A stretch of DNA of 8,751 nucleotides, from contig PADE01000166.1 of NCBI GenBank assembly GCA_002702965.1, forward strand, positions 3,589 to 12,339, given 5' to 3'. A program made the position numbers and the translations under genes. The notes below the pieces were generated by a model. That model had not been told where the DNA came from and ran no database searches. It worked only from the letters and a program-made list of their open reading frames with translations. The DNA is from Planctomycetaceae bacterium (GTDB lineage Bacteria; Planctomycetota; Planctomycetia; Pirellulales; Pirellulaceae). Shown one piece after another: positions 1-6,890 of the stretch (position 1 is its first letter; every line of letters starts with the position of its first letter).

Positions 1-861
1 ACCGCTGTCGTAGGGCCACTGCTTGGCGCGTGGCATGGCGCGCCCATGGTCCGACATAAAGACGATCACGGTGTTCTTGTCCAGCCCGTCCTGTTTCAAA
101 CGGTCGAGCACGAATCCAACTTTCTTGTCGACCGCCATCACAGCGTTGAGGTATTGGGCCCAGACCGCGCGTGTCACGGGGTGGTCGGGATAGTAGGTCG
201 GAATCTTGACATGGTCGGGTCGGGCGGGGTGGGGTATCTGTCGATGGGCTTGATTCCAGCTCCGGCCGCGATGGGTTTCGCTGAAGTTCAGTTGCGCCAG
301 AAAGGGCTGGTTCTCTTTCAGTTGGTCCCAGGAATCCAGATCAAAGGGGGCGCGATCTGTGGGGTACGAAAAATTCCAGTCGGTCTTGCCGGTGCCCCGA
401 TAGAAACGGCCCAGTTGCCGGTCGGGGGTGAGTTTCTTTAGGTTCGCGGTGTGGTACCCGGCGGCCCGGAAACGATCCGTGATTAGCTCGACTCCGGCGG
501 GAAGAGGTGTGTTACCGTCTCGGTGCGAGCGATGGTTGTGCGCTCCGATAGTCATGGCGTACATGCCGGTCATGAACGAGGACCGGCTGGTGGAGCAAAC
601 GGCGGTCACGCTAAACGCATGGCTGTACCGGAGGCCACGTCGCGCCAACCCGTCGAGCACGGGTGTTTTGAGTTCAGGGACCTGGTTGCACGACAATTCA
701 GGTCCCATATCTTCGGCGATGATCCACAGCACGTTAGGCTGCATCAGCCGAGATAGAAGTGGCGCGGCCTGCGCGGATCGACTGGCCACCGTCCAACCAG
801 CAAGCGCCGTCCAACCAGTAAGAAGCAGCAGCGACGCCGCGGAGCGGTTCAGTCGGTACAT
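1..861 (-). CDS. Secreted sulfatase, N-terminal part (cut by left window edge)
   Basis: The first 287 residues of a type I sulfatase (alkaline phosphatase superfamily, PF00884), which would remove sulfate esters or N-sulfate outside the cytoplasm; the substrate cannot be read. ATG at 861-859 has a GGAG nine bases upstream. Residues 1-33 form a signal peptide (Arg-containing start, Leu-rich core, AQA before the likely cut). Next come WIIAED (46-51, metal-binding region, Glu-Asp instead of the usual Asp-Asp), the active-site block CSTSRSSFMTG at 89-99 with the formylglycine Cys at 89 and Arg at 93, GAHNHRS (106-112), and MSDHGR (269-274) carrying the C-terminal metal ligands Asp271-His272. The third position of the active-site motif is Thr, not Pro/Ala. 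The KQWPYDSG ending at the window edge also fits the family. The C-terminal part is missing. It is transcribed away from the cytochrome gene. The sulfatase fold is sure; the subfamily (heparan N-sulfohydrolase-like by general look) is a guess. Confidence 0.93.
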   Translation of the reverse strand, partial: MYRLNRSAASLLLLTGWTALAGWTVASRSAQAAPLLSRLMQPNVLWIIAEDMGPELSCNQVPELKTPVLDGLARRGLRYSHAFSVTAVCSTSRSSFMTGMYAMTIGAHNHRSHRDGNTPLPAGVELITDRFRAAGYHTANLKKLTPDRQLGRFYRGTGKTDWNFSYPTDRAPFDLDSWDQLKENQPFLAQLNFSETHRGRSWNQAHRQIPHPARPDHVKIPTYYPDHPVTRAVWAQYLNAVMAVDKKVGFVLDRLKQDGLDKNTVIVFMSDHGRAMPRAKQWPYDSG

Positions 862-1083
862 CAGGGATCACTCCGCGTGGCTGGGGTCGCGTGGGGTCCG
901 CCTGGTCACTCCGATCGGGTGCCGGGACCTGCGCAATATTCAAAAGGTGTAACGCATCGGGTGCTGGGGGCACAAGTCAGCCTGGGTTGCGTGGGGGTTC
1001 TGTTACGACGTCCAGCCTGCGACGGGAGTTCGCCGGCGTCGTTGTGCGGCCTTCTGAAAACCGTGGAAAGCGACTATCCCAGA

Positions 1084-1113
1084 TGGTCATTTTCCTCGCA
1101 CCGCACCTATAAT
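1084..1113 (+). promoter_or_regulatory. Candidate sigma-70-type promoter for the PSCyt/DUF1501 operon
   Basis: TATAAT at 1108-1113 matches the -10 consensus exactly. TGGTCA at 1084-1089 matches four of six -35 positions at a spacing of 18. Transcription would start near 1120, giving a leader of about 60 bases before the GTG start at 1183. A start site there would also leave out the upstream GGAGG at 1114-1118, which favours the later start codon. A -10 match alone can occur by chance, so confidence is limited. Confidence 0.35.
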
Positions 1114-1170
1114 GGAGGCGTGAGTGTGCGCGGGCTCGCTCCCTCGAGAGAGCGTTTTGTATCCATCCGT

Positions 1171-1175
1171 GGAGG
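1171..1175 (+). promoter_or_regulatory. Shine-Dalgarno GGAGG deciding the start at 1183
   Basis: GGAGG lies seven bases before GTG at 1183. That GTG opens a normal signal peptide (VVSRRHVLVAVLSSVVL). A second GGAGG at 1114-1118 lies seven bases before an in-frame GTG at 1126 and is the main alternative; it would add 19 residues in front of the signal sequence. Confidence 0.6.
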
Positions 1176-1182
1176 CGTTGCG

Positions 1183-3624
1183 GTGGTCAGTCGCAGGCAC
1201 GTGCTGGTCGCGGTGCTGAGTTCGGTGGTTCTGACAACGGCCACCGGCAGCGCACAAGGCCCGGATCTCAATGGTGAGGCGGCGGTGCGTTTCTTTGAAA
1301 ACCGTATTCGCCCCCAGCTGGCCGAGCACTGCTACAAGTGCCACGGTCCCAAACGCGAGGAGTCCGGGCTGCGGCTGGACTCGTATGCGCGCATTCTGGA
1401 GGGTGGAGATACGGGCATCGCGGTCGTTCCCGGGGAACCGGACGAAAGCCTGTTGCTGGTCGCTCTGTCCTACGAAAATGAGGAGCTGGAAATGCCTCCC
1501 GATGGCAAGCTCCCAGACCGTGTGGTCGCGGATTTGCGACGGTGGATAGAACTGGGGGCGCCGCATCCCGACCAAGGGCGTCCCGCAGCAGACCCAGCTG
1601 ACAAAAAATCGCGGGCCAAGGGAGAACGCCTCTGGTCGTTTGTACCGCCCCGTCGCGTCCCGTTGCCAGCGGTCGAGCAACGGGGTTGGGCGCAAACGCC
1701 GCTGGATCACTTTGTCTTGTCGCGTTTGGAAACGCGGCGAATCCTGCCGGCGCCGCGAGCCGATCGCCAGACGCTGCTCCGTCGGGTGACGTTCGATTTG
1801 CTGGGCTTGCCCCCCACACCAGACGACGTTCGGGTTTTTCTGGACGGTGCGGCACCGGACGGCTTTGCTCGCCTCACCGACCGCTTGCTGGCCTCGCCTC
1901 GGTACGGAGAACGCTGGGGGCGGCACTGGTTGGATGTAGCGCGCTACGCGGACTCCAACGGACTCGACGAGAACCTCGCGTTCGGTAACGCATGGCGGTA
2001 TCGCGATTATGTGATTGACGCTTGGAACTCAGACAAACCGTACGATCGGTTTGCTACCGAACAATTGGCCGGCGACCTGTTGCCCTCTACGAATCAAGCC
2101 GAACGTCGCGAGCGGCTGGTGGCGACCGGATTCTTGGCACTGGGCCCCAAGGTCCTCGCTGAGGTCGATGCCAAGAAAATGGAGATGGACATCATCGACG
2201 AACAGGTCGACACGCTGGGTCGAGCACTGCTGGGGCTGACGATCGGATGCGCCCGTTGTCACGATCACAAGTTCGATCCGATCACGAACGCGGATTACTA
2301 CGGGCTGGCTGGCATCTTCACGAGCACCCGCACGATGGAGAATTTCGTCAAATTGGCTCGGTGGCACGAAAACTCGATCGCTACCGACGCCCAGCAGCAG
2401 CGAAAGGCGATGCATGACGAGGCGATCGAGGCCTCCAAAGCAGCCATCGCGGATCTGGTGGCGGCTGCGAACGCGTCTCTCAAGCAGCAGCGTGGCGGTG
2501 AACTTCCCGAGAATCCAGAGGACCAATACCCGGAAGTTACCAAGCGGTCCTTGAAGCAACTGCGCGACGAGTTGGCGGAGCTGGAAAAGCATGCTCCTCA
2601 GTTGCCGACGGCCATGGGAGTCAAAGACGGAACGGTGGGTGATCTGAGAATTCACATTCGTGGGAGCCATTTGCAGTTGGGGCCGACCGTGCCGCGCCGG
2701 TTCCCAGCCTTTCTAGCGGGTGCGCAGCAGGAGTCCTTCGGTCCGTCCCAAAGTGGCCGCTTGCGACTGGCCCGCTGGCTCACCGCCCCGGACAATCCGC
2801 TGACCAGTCGAGTGATTGTCAATCGCATTTGGCGATGGCACTTCGGTCACGGTTTGGTTCGCACACCCGATAATTTTGGCCGCTTGGGTGAATCGCCGAC
2901 CGATCCACGTTTGTTGGATTGGCTGGCTGTCCGGTTGATCGCGGATGGGTGGTCGATCAAGGCGCTGCATCGGTTGATTCTGTCGTCCAGCACGTATCAA
3001 GTGAGTAGCCAGAGCAATCCGCGAGCTGTTCGCGAAGATCCGGAGAATCGGCTCTCTGGACGCGCTGCGGTGAGACGGCTCGAGGCCGAAGCGATCCGTG
3101 ATTCACTGTTGGCCGTTAGTGGCCAATTGGAGCTTGTGATGGGGGGCTCGTTGTTGCACGTCGAGAACCGGCAGTTCCTTTTTGACCATACCTCGAAGGA
3201 CGGCACGAGCTACGACAATCGTCGTCGCTCGGTCTATCTTCCCGTGATTCGGAATCATCTGTTCGATGTATTTCAGCTTTTTGATTACGCCGACGCCAGT
3301 GTGACCAACGGAAATCGAACGACTTCCGCAGTGGCGCCGCAGGCGCTCTATCTGCTCAACGGCGACTTAATGCGCGGTGCGATGCGGGCGCTCGCGGCGC
3401 GCGTTGCGCTCGAGGGAGGCCAGCGCCCGCAGGACCGGATTGCCTTTCTCTATATGGTGACGCTCGCCCGCAAACCTCACGCTGCTGAGGTGCGGCGCGG
3501 AGTGGACTTTCTCAGGAGTTTCCGGTTGGCCGCCGGGCAGGGTGATCCGACCGCGGAGGGCGCCGCTTGGGAGGCGCTGTGTCAGGTCTTGCTGGCGTCC
3601 AACGAGTTTCTCCACATCCGCTAG
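1183..3624 (+). CDS. PSCyt1-PSCyt2(DUF1549)-PSD1(DUF1553) planctomycete cytochrome-type protein
   Basis: Large exported protein (813 residues from this start), a normal length for the family. Its biochemical role is unproven; the family is common near sulfatases and DUF1501 genes and is suspected to act in polysaccharide use or electron transfer. A signal peptide spans residues 1-24 (SRRH, hydrophobic core, GSAQG). A PSCyt1 domain (PF07635) follows, with haem-c motif CYKCH at 50-54 and the typical MPPDGKLP and LRRWIELGAP segments. PSCyt2/DUF1549 (PF07583) covers about 173-385, with RYGERWGRHWLDVARYADSNG and a second haem motif, CARCH, at 356-360. A Lys/Glu-rich, probably helical linker leads to IHIRGSHLQLG and then PSD1/DUF1553 (PF07587), about 526-790, with NPLTSRVIVNRIWRWHFG and APQALYLLN. 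The frame is open back to 877, but GTG 1183 has a good ribosome-binding site and starts the signal peptide; GTG 1126 is the alternative. It is followed after 126 bases by the DUF1501 gene. Confidence 0.93.
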   Translation: MVSRRHVLVAVLSSVVLTTATGSAQGPDLNGEAAVRFFENRIRPQLAEHCYKCHGPKREESGLRLDSYARILEGGDTGIAVVPGEPDESLLLVALSYENEELEMPPDGKLPDRVVADLRRWIELGAPHPDQGRPAADPADKKSRAKGERLWSFVPPRRVPLPAVEQRGWAQTPLDHFVLSRLETRRILPAPRADRQTLLRRVTFDLLGLPPTPDDVRVFLDGAAPDGFARLTDRLLASPRYGERWGRHWLDVARYADSNGLDENLAFGNAWRYRDYVIDAWNSDKPYDRFATEQLAGDLLPSTNQAERRERLVATGFLALGPKVLAEVDAKKMEMDIIDEQVDTLGRALLGLTIGCARCHDHKFDPITNADYYGLAGIFTSTRTMENFVKLARWHENSIATDAQQQRKAMHDEAIEASKAAIADLVAAANASLKQQRGGELPENPEDQYPEVTKRSLKQLRDELAELEKHAPQLPTAMGVKDGTVGDLRIHIRGSHLQLGPTVPRRFPAFLAGAQQESFGPSQSGRLRLARWLTAPDNPLTSRVIVNRIWRWHFGHGLVRTPDNFGRLGESPTDPRLLDWLAVRLIADGWSIKALHRLILSSSTYQVSSQSNPRAVREDPENRLSGRAAVRRLEAEAIRDSLLAVSGQLELVMGGSLLHVENRQFLFDHTSKDGTSYDNRRRSVYLPVIRNHLFDVFQLFDYADASVTNGNRTTSAVAPQALYLLNGDLMRGAMRALAARVALEGGQRPQDRIAFLYMVTLARKPHAAEVRRGVDFLRSFRLAAGQGDPTAEGAAWEALCQVLLASNEFLHIR

Positions 3625-3750
3625 GCAAGCGTTCGTTCGAAGTACACAGAACCGCGGGGAACGACGTTCGCGACGTCCCGCAGCAGCGACCGGAGACCAG
3701 TAGCGATGTCAGTCGAGTCGGACTTCCTCAGTCAGTAAACGGGGGGGCGT

Positions 3751-5178
3751 ATGAAGGATCCCAGAGGCTATTCTCGGCGCACGATGTTGCGCGACAGCGC
3801 CGTGGGGTTTGGGCAGTTGGCGCTTTGTGGAATGCTGTCGCGTGCGGCGGCGGATGAGTCCGACACGGGCTCGGATGCACTTCGTTTTCTGGCGTCCAAG
3901 CAGCCACATTTTGCGCCGCGAGCTCGACGACTCATCTTTCTGTTTATGAAGGGCGGGCCGTCGCACGTCGACACGTTTGAATTCAAGCCTCGTTTGCAGC
4001 GAGACGATGGGAAGCCTTTGCCTTTCGCCAAACCGCGGGTGCAGTTTGCGCCGACTAACAATTTGCTGCGCTCCCCCTGGAAGTTTCACCAGTACGGTGA
4101 GAGCGGGAGCTGGGTGAGTCAGTTGTTTCCGCATCTGGCCGGATGTGTCGATGATCTGTGCATGTTGCACGGTGTACACGGTACGAACGCCGCGCACGGC
4201 GGTGCCTTGTTGAAGTTACACACCGGGAGCGACAATTTTGTACGGCCCAGTATGGGTGCTTGGGTGTCTTACGGATTGGGAACTGAGAACGAAAATCTTC
4301 CGGCCTTTGTAACTATTTGTCCAACGTTGGCGCACGGTGGCGTCAAGAACTGGGGTTCGGCGTTCTTGCCGGCCTGGTGTCAGGGAACTCCTTTGGGCGT
4401 TGCCAGCCAGCCGGCATCGAGTGCGACGGTCAAGTACGCCACGAATCATCGGTTTCCGCGACGATTGCAGCGAATCCAGTTGGATTTATTGCGCGACGTC
4501 AATCGCCAGCATCTCCACGAGACGGGCCCCAACGCAATTCTCGAGAGCCGCATCGCGTTGTTCGAACTGGCGTTTCGGATGCAAACCGAGATTCCACAGA
4601 TTCAGGACATTTCGGACGAGCCATCCTCGGTCCGTCGGCAGTATGGCTTGGATGAGAAGATCACCGCCGATTTTGGACTCCAGTGTCTTTTGGCGCGACG
4701 GTTTGCGGAACGGGGTGTGCGGTTCATCCAAGTGACGCATAGCGATTCGAAGGTGCAGTGGGATCAGCACAGTGACCTCAAGCAGGGACACGAGAAAAAC
4801 GCGTTGGAGGTGGACAAGCCGATCGCCGGCCTACTAGCCGATCTCAAAGCGCGGGGTCTGCTCGAGGATACCCTGGTGTTGTGGGGCGGTGAGTTTGGAC
4901 GGACCCCCACGGCCCAGGGAAGCAACGGACGAGATCACAACCCCTACGGGTTTACGATGTGGATGGCAGGAGCTGGTGTCAGGCCCGGTTTCCACTACGG
5001 AGCGACCGATGAGTACGGATTCTACGCGCGCGATGACAAGCTGCACATTCACGATGTGCACGCCACGCTATTGCACATCCTTGGAATCGACCACGAGCAA
5101 CTGACATACCGTTACGCAGGGCGTGATTTTCGCCTGACCGATGTGTCGGGCAGCGTCGCTCACGAGATCCTGTCCTGA
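3751..5178 (+). CDS. DUF1501 family protein, Tat-exported
   Basis: A 475-residue member of DUF1501 (PF07394), a sulfatase/alkaline-phosphatase-like fold typical of planctomycetes and usually encoded directly after a PSCyt/PSD gene, as here. The enzymatic activity is not established. The N-terminus has a twin-arginine signal: SRRTMLR at 8-14, a hydrophobic stretch at 16-29 and a likely cut near RAAAD (31-35), so it should be exported folded. Family motifs visible are FLFMKGGPSHVDTFEFKP (63-80), LWGGEFGRTP (377-386), GRDHNPYGF (393-401), GATDEYGF (417-424) and a long conserved His-rich end, IHDVHATLLHILGIDH followed by RYAGRDFRLTD. The start at 3751 is chosen because the next ATG (3784) would remove the Tat motif; the upstream element is an unusual run of seven Gs (3741-3747), only three bases from the ATG. 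Probably co-transcribed with the preceding gene. Confidence 0.95.
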   Translation: MKDPRGYSRRTMLRDSAVGFGQLALCGMLSRAAADESDTGSDALRFLASKQPHFAPRARRLIFLFMKGGPSHVDTFEFKPRLQRDDGKPLPFAKPRVQFAPTNNLLRSPWKFHQYGESGSWVSQLFPHLAGCVDDLCMLHGVHGTNAAHGGALLKLHTGSDNFVRPSMGAWVSYGLGTENENLPAFVTICPTLAHGGVKNWGSAFLPAWCQGTPLGVASQPASSATVKYATNHRFPRRLQRIQLDLLRDVNRQHLHETGPNAILESRIALFELAFRMQTEIPQIQDISDEPSSVRRQYGLDEKITADFGLQCLLARRFAERGVRFIQVTHSDSKVQWDQHSDLKQGHEKNALEVDKPIAGLLADLKARGLLEDTLVLWGGEFGRTPTAQGSNGRDHNPYGFTMWMAGAGVRPGFHYGATDEYGFYARDDKLHIHDVHATLLHILGIDHEQLTYRYAGRDFRLTDVSGSVAHEILS

Positions 5179-5363
5179 GCGATCCGGACATTGCGTTCAC
5201 GTTGTGGTGCGGTGCGACGAATCGACAGCCGTACGACCACGGAGCTATGCAAACGGGCGAGGACCTTTCCCACGCCTGGGCAACTCCGTCCAGTTCTGGC
5301 GGATCGGTTCGCGTCAGGCCTGCACGGCGGAGAGTTCCGTTTGGATCGAGAGGTATGAGTTCC

Positions 5364-5810
5364 ATGACCCCCACACCGGCACCCGAGTCGATTGATTCGC
5401 AAGAGCTATTGAAGTTGGCGCACGCGGTCATTGCCGCCGACCGCTTTCCACATCTTGCCACCATGGATGGTGACCAGCCGAGATTGCGACCCGTTTCACC
5501 CGTGAGGACCGAAGGGTTTTGTATTTACATCGCGAACTTGCGCTCCTACCACAAGACGGCCGAGATCCAGGCGAACCCAAAAGTCGAACTCTGCTACCTC
5601 GACGACGAACACAACCAGGTGCGGATAACGGGGTTGGCCAGCGCCCTCGAAGATCGGGCTGTGTTGGAGCAAATTTGGGAGCAGAATCCGTTGCTGCGAC
5701 ATTACCTAGGAACGATCGATAACCCGCAATTGATTGTCTATGTCATCCGACCGCTGCGTGTTCGCTACATGCGGGAATGGGCGCTGGCGTACCACGAAGT
5801 TCCGTTGTAG
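5364..5810 (+). CDS. Pyridoxamine 5'-phosphate oxidase-fold flavoprotein
   Basis: Small (148 residues) cytoplasmic protein of the PNPOx-like split-barrel family (PF01243 or the related general-stress GS26 group), which usually binds FMN or a related flavin. FPHLATMDGDQPRLRPVSPV (28-47) is the first strand pair of the barrel; YIANLRSYHKTAEIQANPKVELCY (55-78) contains the SxK segment that commonly contacts the flavin phosphate; VRITGLASALED (86-97) and the C-terminal strand with RPLRVRYM complete the domain. It is too short and lacks the C-terminal substrate segment of true PdxH, so I do not name it pdxH. GAGAGG at 5348-5353 lies ten bases before ATG 5364; ATG 5355 in the same frame (151 residues) is possible but only one base from that element. 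The 185 bases before it show no clear promoter; whether it is read with the upstream operon is open. Confidence 0.85.
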   Translation: MTPTPAPESIDSQELLKLAHAVIAADRFPHLATMDGDQPRLRPVSPVRTEGFCIYIANLRSYHKTAEIQANPKVELCYLDDEHNQVRITGLASALEDRAVLEQIWEQNPLLRHYLGTIDNPQLIVYVIRPLRVRYMREWALAYHEVPL

Positions 5811-5836
5811 GCCGTTTCCTTCCAACACCCGCAGAA

Positions 5837-5899
5837 CCAGGTGGGACCGTACGTGCGGGTCCTGGGAGGGACTGCCGACCGAGGTCGGCCAGCCCGGCC
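5837..5899 (+). terminator. Hairpin cluster after the flavoprotein gene, possible terminator
   Basis: Three inverted repeats begin 27 bases after the stop codon: GGACC 5844-5848 with GGTCC 5858-5862, extended outward by CCA/TGG; the near-perfect palindrome GCCGACC-GA-GGTCGGC at 5874-5889; and GGCC 5887-5890 with GGCC 5896-5899. No U-run follows, so this is not a classical intrinsic terminator; the palindrome could also be a protein-binding site. Confidence 0.35.
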
Positions 5900-6053
5900 T
5901 GCAAGCGGGTGACATTTCCCGAGCGCGCCCTGTTTTCTCGAAAATGGATTGATCTTCCGGTGTTTCGTTCGAGTTCAATGCGTCTTATGAGATGGTGTGT
6001 CGCGCGGCGTAGCGGCGTGCCTCGAGGTGGTCGGAGTCTCTTCCGGGGCATCA

Positions 6054-6115
6054 CCGCCCGCGGCAACGGGCGGATTACCGTGGCAACGTCCGCCCCGCCC
6101 TCCCGCTCCAGGGAG
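6054..6115 (+). promoter_or_regulatory. Mutually exclusive hairpins, candidate sigma-gene leader
   Basis: Hairpin A pairs CCGCCCG (6054-6060) with CGGGCGG (6067-6073) around a six-base loop. Hairpin B pairs GGGCGGA (6068-6074) with TCCGCCC (6089-6095). They share 6068-6073 and cannot form together. Hairpin C pairs CTCCC (6100-6104) with GGGAG (6111-6115). The pairing is directly visible. A regulatory role is inference, and GC-rich sequence raises the chance of accidental matches. Confidence 0.35.
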
Positions 6116-6151
6116 ATGGCACAAACGTGGTCCTGGCAAGTCGGTCTAGAC

Positions 6152-6156
6152 GAGGG
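6152..6156 (+). promoter_or_regulatory. Shine-Dalgarno GAGGG deciding the TTG start of the sigma gene
   Basis: GAGGG lies six bases before TTG at 6163, whose product starts (M)SVSDSTALRYQLQDPDVRLML. The competing in-frame GTG at 6127 has GGGAG eleven bases upstream and would add twelve residues (VLASRSRRGCRL) that do not look like the usual sigma N-terminus. Confidence 0.55.
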
Positions 6157-6162
6157 TGTCGA

Positions 6163-6816
6163 TTGAGCGTTTCCGATTCGACAGCACTGCGATACCAGTT
6201 ACAGGACCCGGATGTGCGGCTCATGCTGCAGGTCCGCGATGACAACGCGGCGGCCTTCGAAGAGTTGGTGTTGCGTTATCAGCAGCGATTGGTTTCGCTG
6301 TTTGGCCACATCGTCTACCGCGCCGACTTGGCCGAGGATCTTGCGCAGGAGGTGTTCTTGCGGATCTACCGTGCGCGAAAAACCTACCAGCCGGGGGCCA
6401 AATTTTCGACCTGGTGTTTTAGGATTGCTCATAATGTCGCGAGCAATGCTCTGCGATCGAACAATCGACGCCGCGAGTACCACCTATCGCGAACATCAAC
6501 GTCGGATTCGCGCGTTGGGGGGATGGATGAACTGGCGGTAGCGCGCAGCGGTGCGCAACCTACTCGTCTGTTCGACACGATCGAAAAGAGGGAAATGGTG
6601 CACAAGGCGATTGCCGCCCTCAACGAGCGGCAGAGAATGGCATTGTTACTTTCCAAGTTTGAAGGTCAGAGCTACGCCGAGATTGCAGAGACGATGGAAC
6701 TCTCGGTACAGGCAATCAAGTCGCTGCTCTCGCGGGCGCGGGCGAACTTGAAATCGCTGCTGGAGCCGTACATGGACCAAGGGGATTTGCCAGTGGATGG
6801 CCAGCCGTCGTCATAA
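6163..6816 (+). CDS. ECF-type RNA polymerase sigma factor
   Basis: Sigma-70 family, extracytoplasmic-function type, 217 residues from the TTG start. It would direct RNA polymerase to a specific promoter set. Region 2 (PF04542) spans about 32-98: FEELVLRYQQRLVSLFGHI, then the core-binding DLAEDLAQEVFLRIYRA and the promoter -10-contacting FSTWCFRIAHNVASNALR. A variable linker (100-140) precedes region 4 (PF08281), about 146-198, with LNERQRMALLLSKFEGQSYAEIAETM and the helix-turn-helix end SVQAIKSLLSRARANLKSLL. No region 3 is present, as expected for the ECF group. DPDVRLMLQVRDDNAAAFEELV near the start resembles planctomycete ECF proteins I know. The TTG overlaps the TGA stop (6164-6166) of an upstream frame, so translational coupling is conceivable. 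GTG 6127 (229 residues) is the alternative start. The anti-sigma-like gene follows after 74 bases. Confidence 0.93.
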   Translation: MSVSDSTALRYQLQDPDVRLMLQVRDDNAAAFEELVLRYQQRLVSLFGHIVYRADLAEDLAQEVFLRIYRARKTYQPGAKFSTWCFRIAHNVASNALRSNNRRREYHLSRTSTSDSRVGGMDELAVARSGAQPTRLFDTIEKREMVHKAIAALNERQRMALLLSKFEGQSYAEIAETMELSVQAIKSLLSRARANLKSLLEPYMDQGDLPVDGQPSS

Positions 6817-6877
6817 CGGCGTATTGCGCCACGGCACCGCCCAAACCCGTCGGTGGCCAGGTTGCTGCGCCCCGTGT

Positions 6878-6890
6878 CTGAGGAACTCAG
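6878..6890 (+). promoter_or_regulatory. Small hairpin enclosing the anti-sigma ribosome-binding site
   Basis: CTGAG (6878-6882), loop GAA, CTCAG (6886-6890). The Shine-Dalgarno GAGGA (6880-6884) is half in the stem and half in the loop, and the stem ends directly at the ATG. One more pair is possible between U6877 and the A of the start codon. The stem is short, so stability is modest. Confidence 0.35.

Larger units (their letters stand above)
862..1182. other. Divergent intergenic region, sulfatase / PSCyt gene
   Basis: This stretch of about 320 bases separates two outward-facing genes and should hold the promoters for both. The reading frame of the downstream gene stays open back to position 877, but the translation before 1183 has no domain-like or signal-like features, so I treat it as non-coding. 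It contains an 8-bp direct repeat TCACTCCG at 868-875 and 906-913, close to the sulfatase start, and a perfect TATAAT at 1108-1113 facing the cytochrome gene. I could not find a convincing sulfatase promoter on the minus strand. Confidence 0.6.
5811..6162. other. Gene-poor, hairpin-rich region before the sigma gene
   Basis: About 350 bases with no convincing gene. An open frame runs through it and ends at 6166, but its translation is Arg/Ser/Pro-rich without family features. Its left third holds GC-rich inverted repeats suited to end transcription of the flavoprotein gene; its right third holds overlapping inverted repeats that may be a leader of the sigma gene. I did not see a strong promoter, though one for the sigma gene probably lies here. 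Confidence 0.55.

Noticed and set aside
877..1182. N-terminal extension of the PSCyt protein frame back to ATG 877
   Set aside because: The added residues have no domain features and would bury the signal peptide about 100 residues inside the protein; GTG 1183 has a better ribosome-binding site.
3663..3677. Inverted repeat GACGT-TCGCG-ACGTC between the PSCyt and DUF1501 genes as a terminator
   Set aside because: The stem is only five base pairs, no U-run follows, and the two genes are usually co-transcribed in this family pairing.
5171..5190. TGTCC/GGACA inverted repeat over the stop codon of the DUF1501 gene
   Set aside because: Five base pairs with a ten-base loop and no U-run; too weak to call a terminator.
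5202..5363. N-terminal extension of the flavoprotein frame back to 5202
   Set aside because: The extra sequence is low-information and Arg/Ser-rich, without ribosome-binding site; the family domain begins soon after 5364.
5949..5979. TTGATC ... TTCAAT as a sigma-gene promoter
   Set aside because: Four of six matches in each box but a 19-base spacer; not distinguishable from chance.
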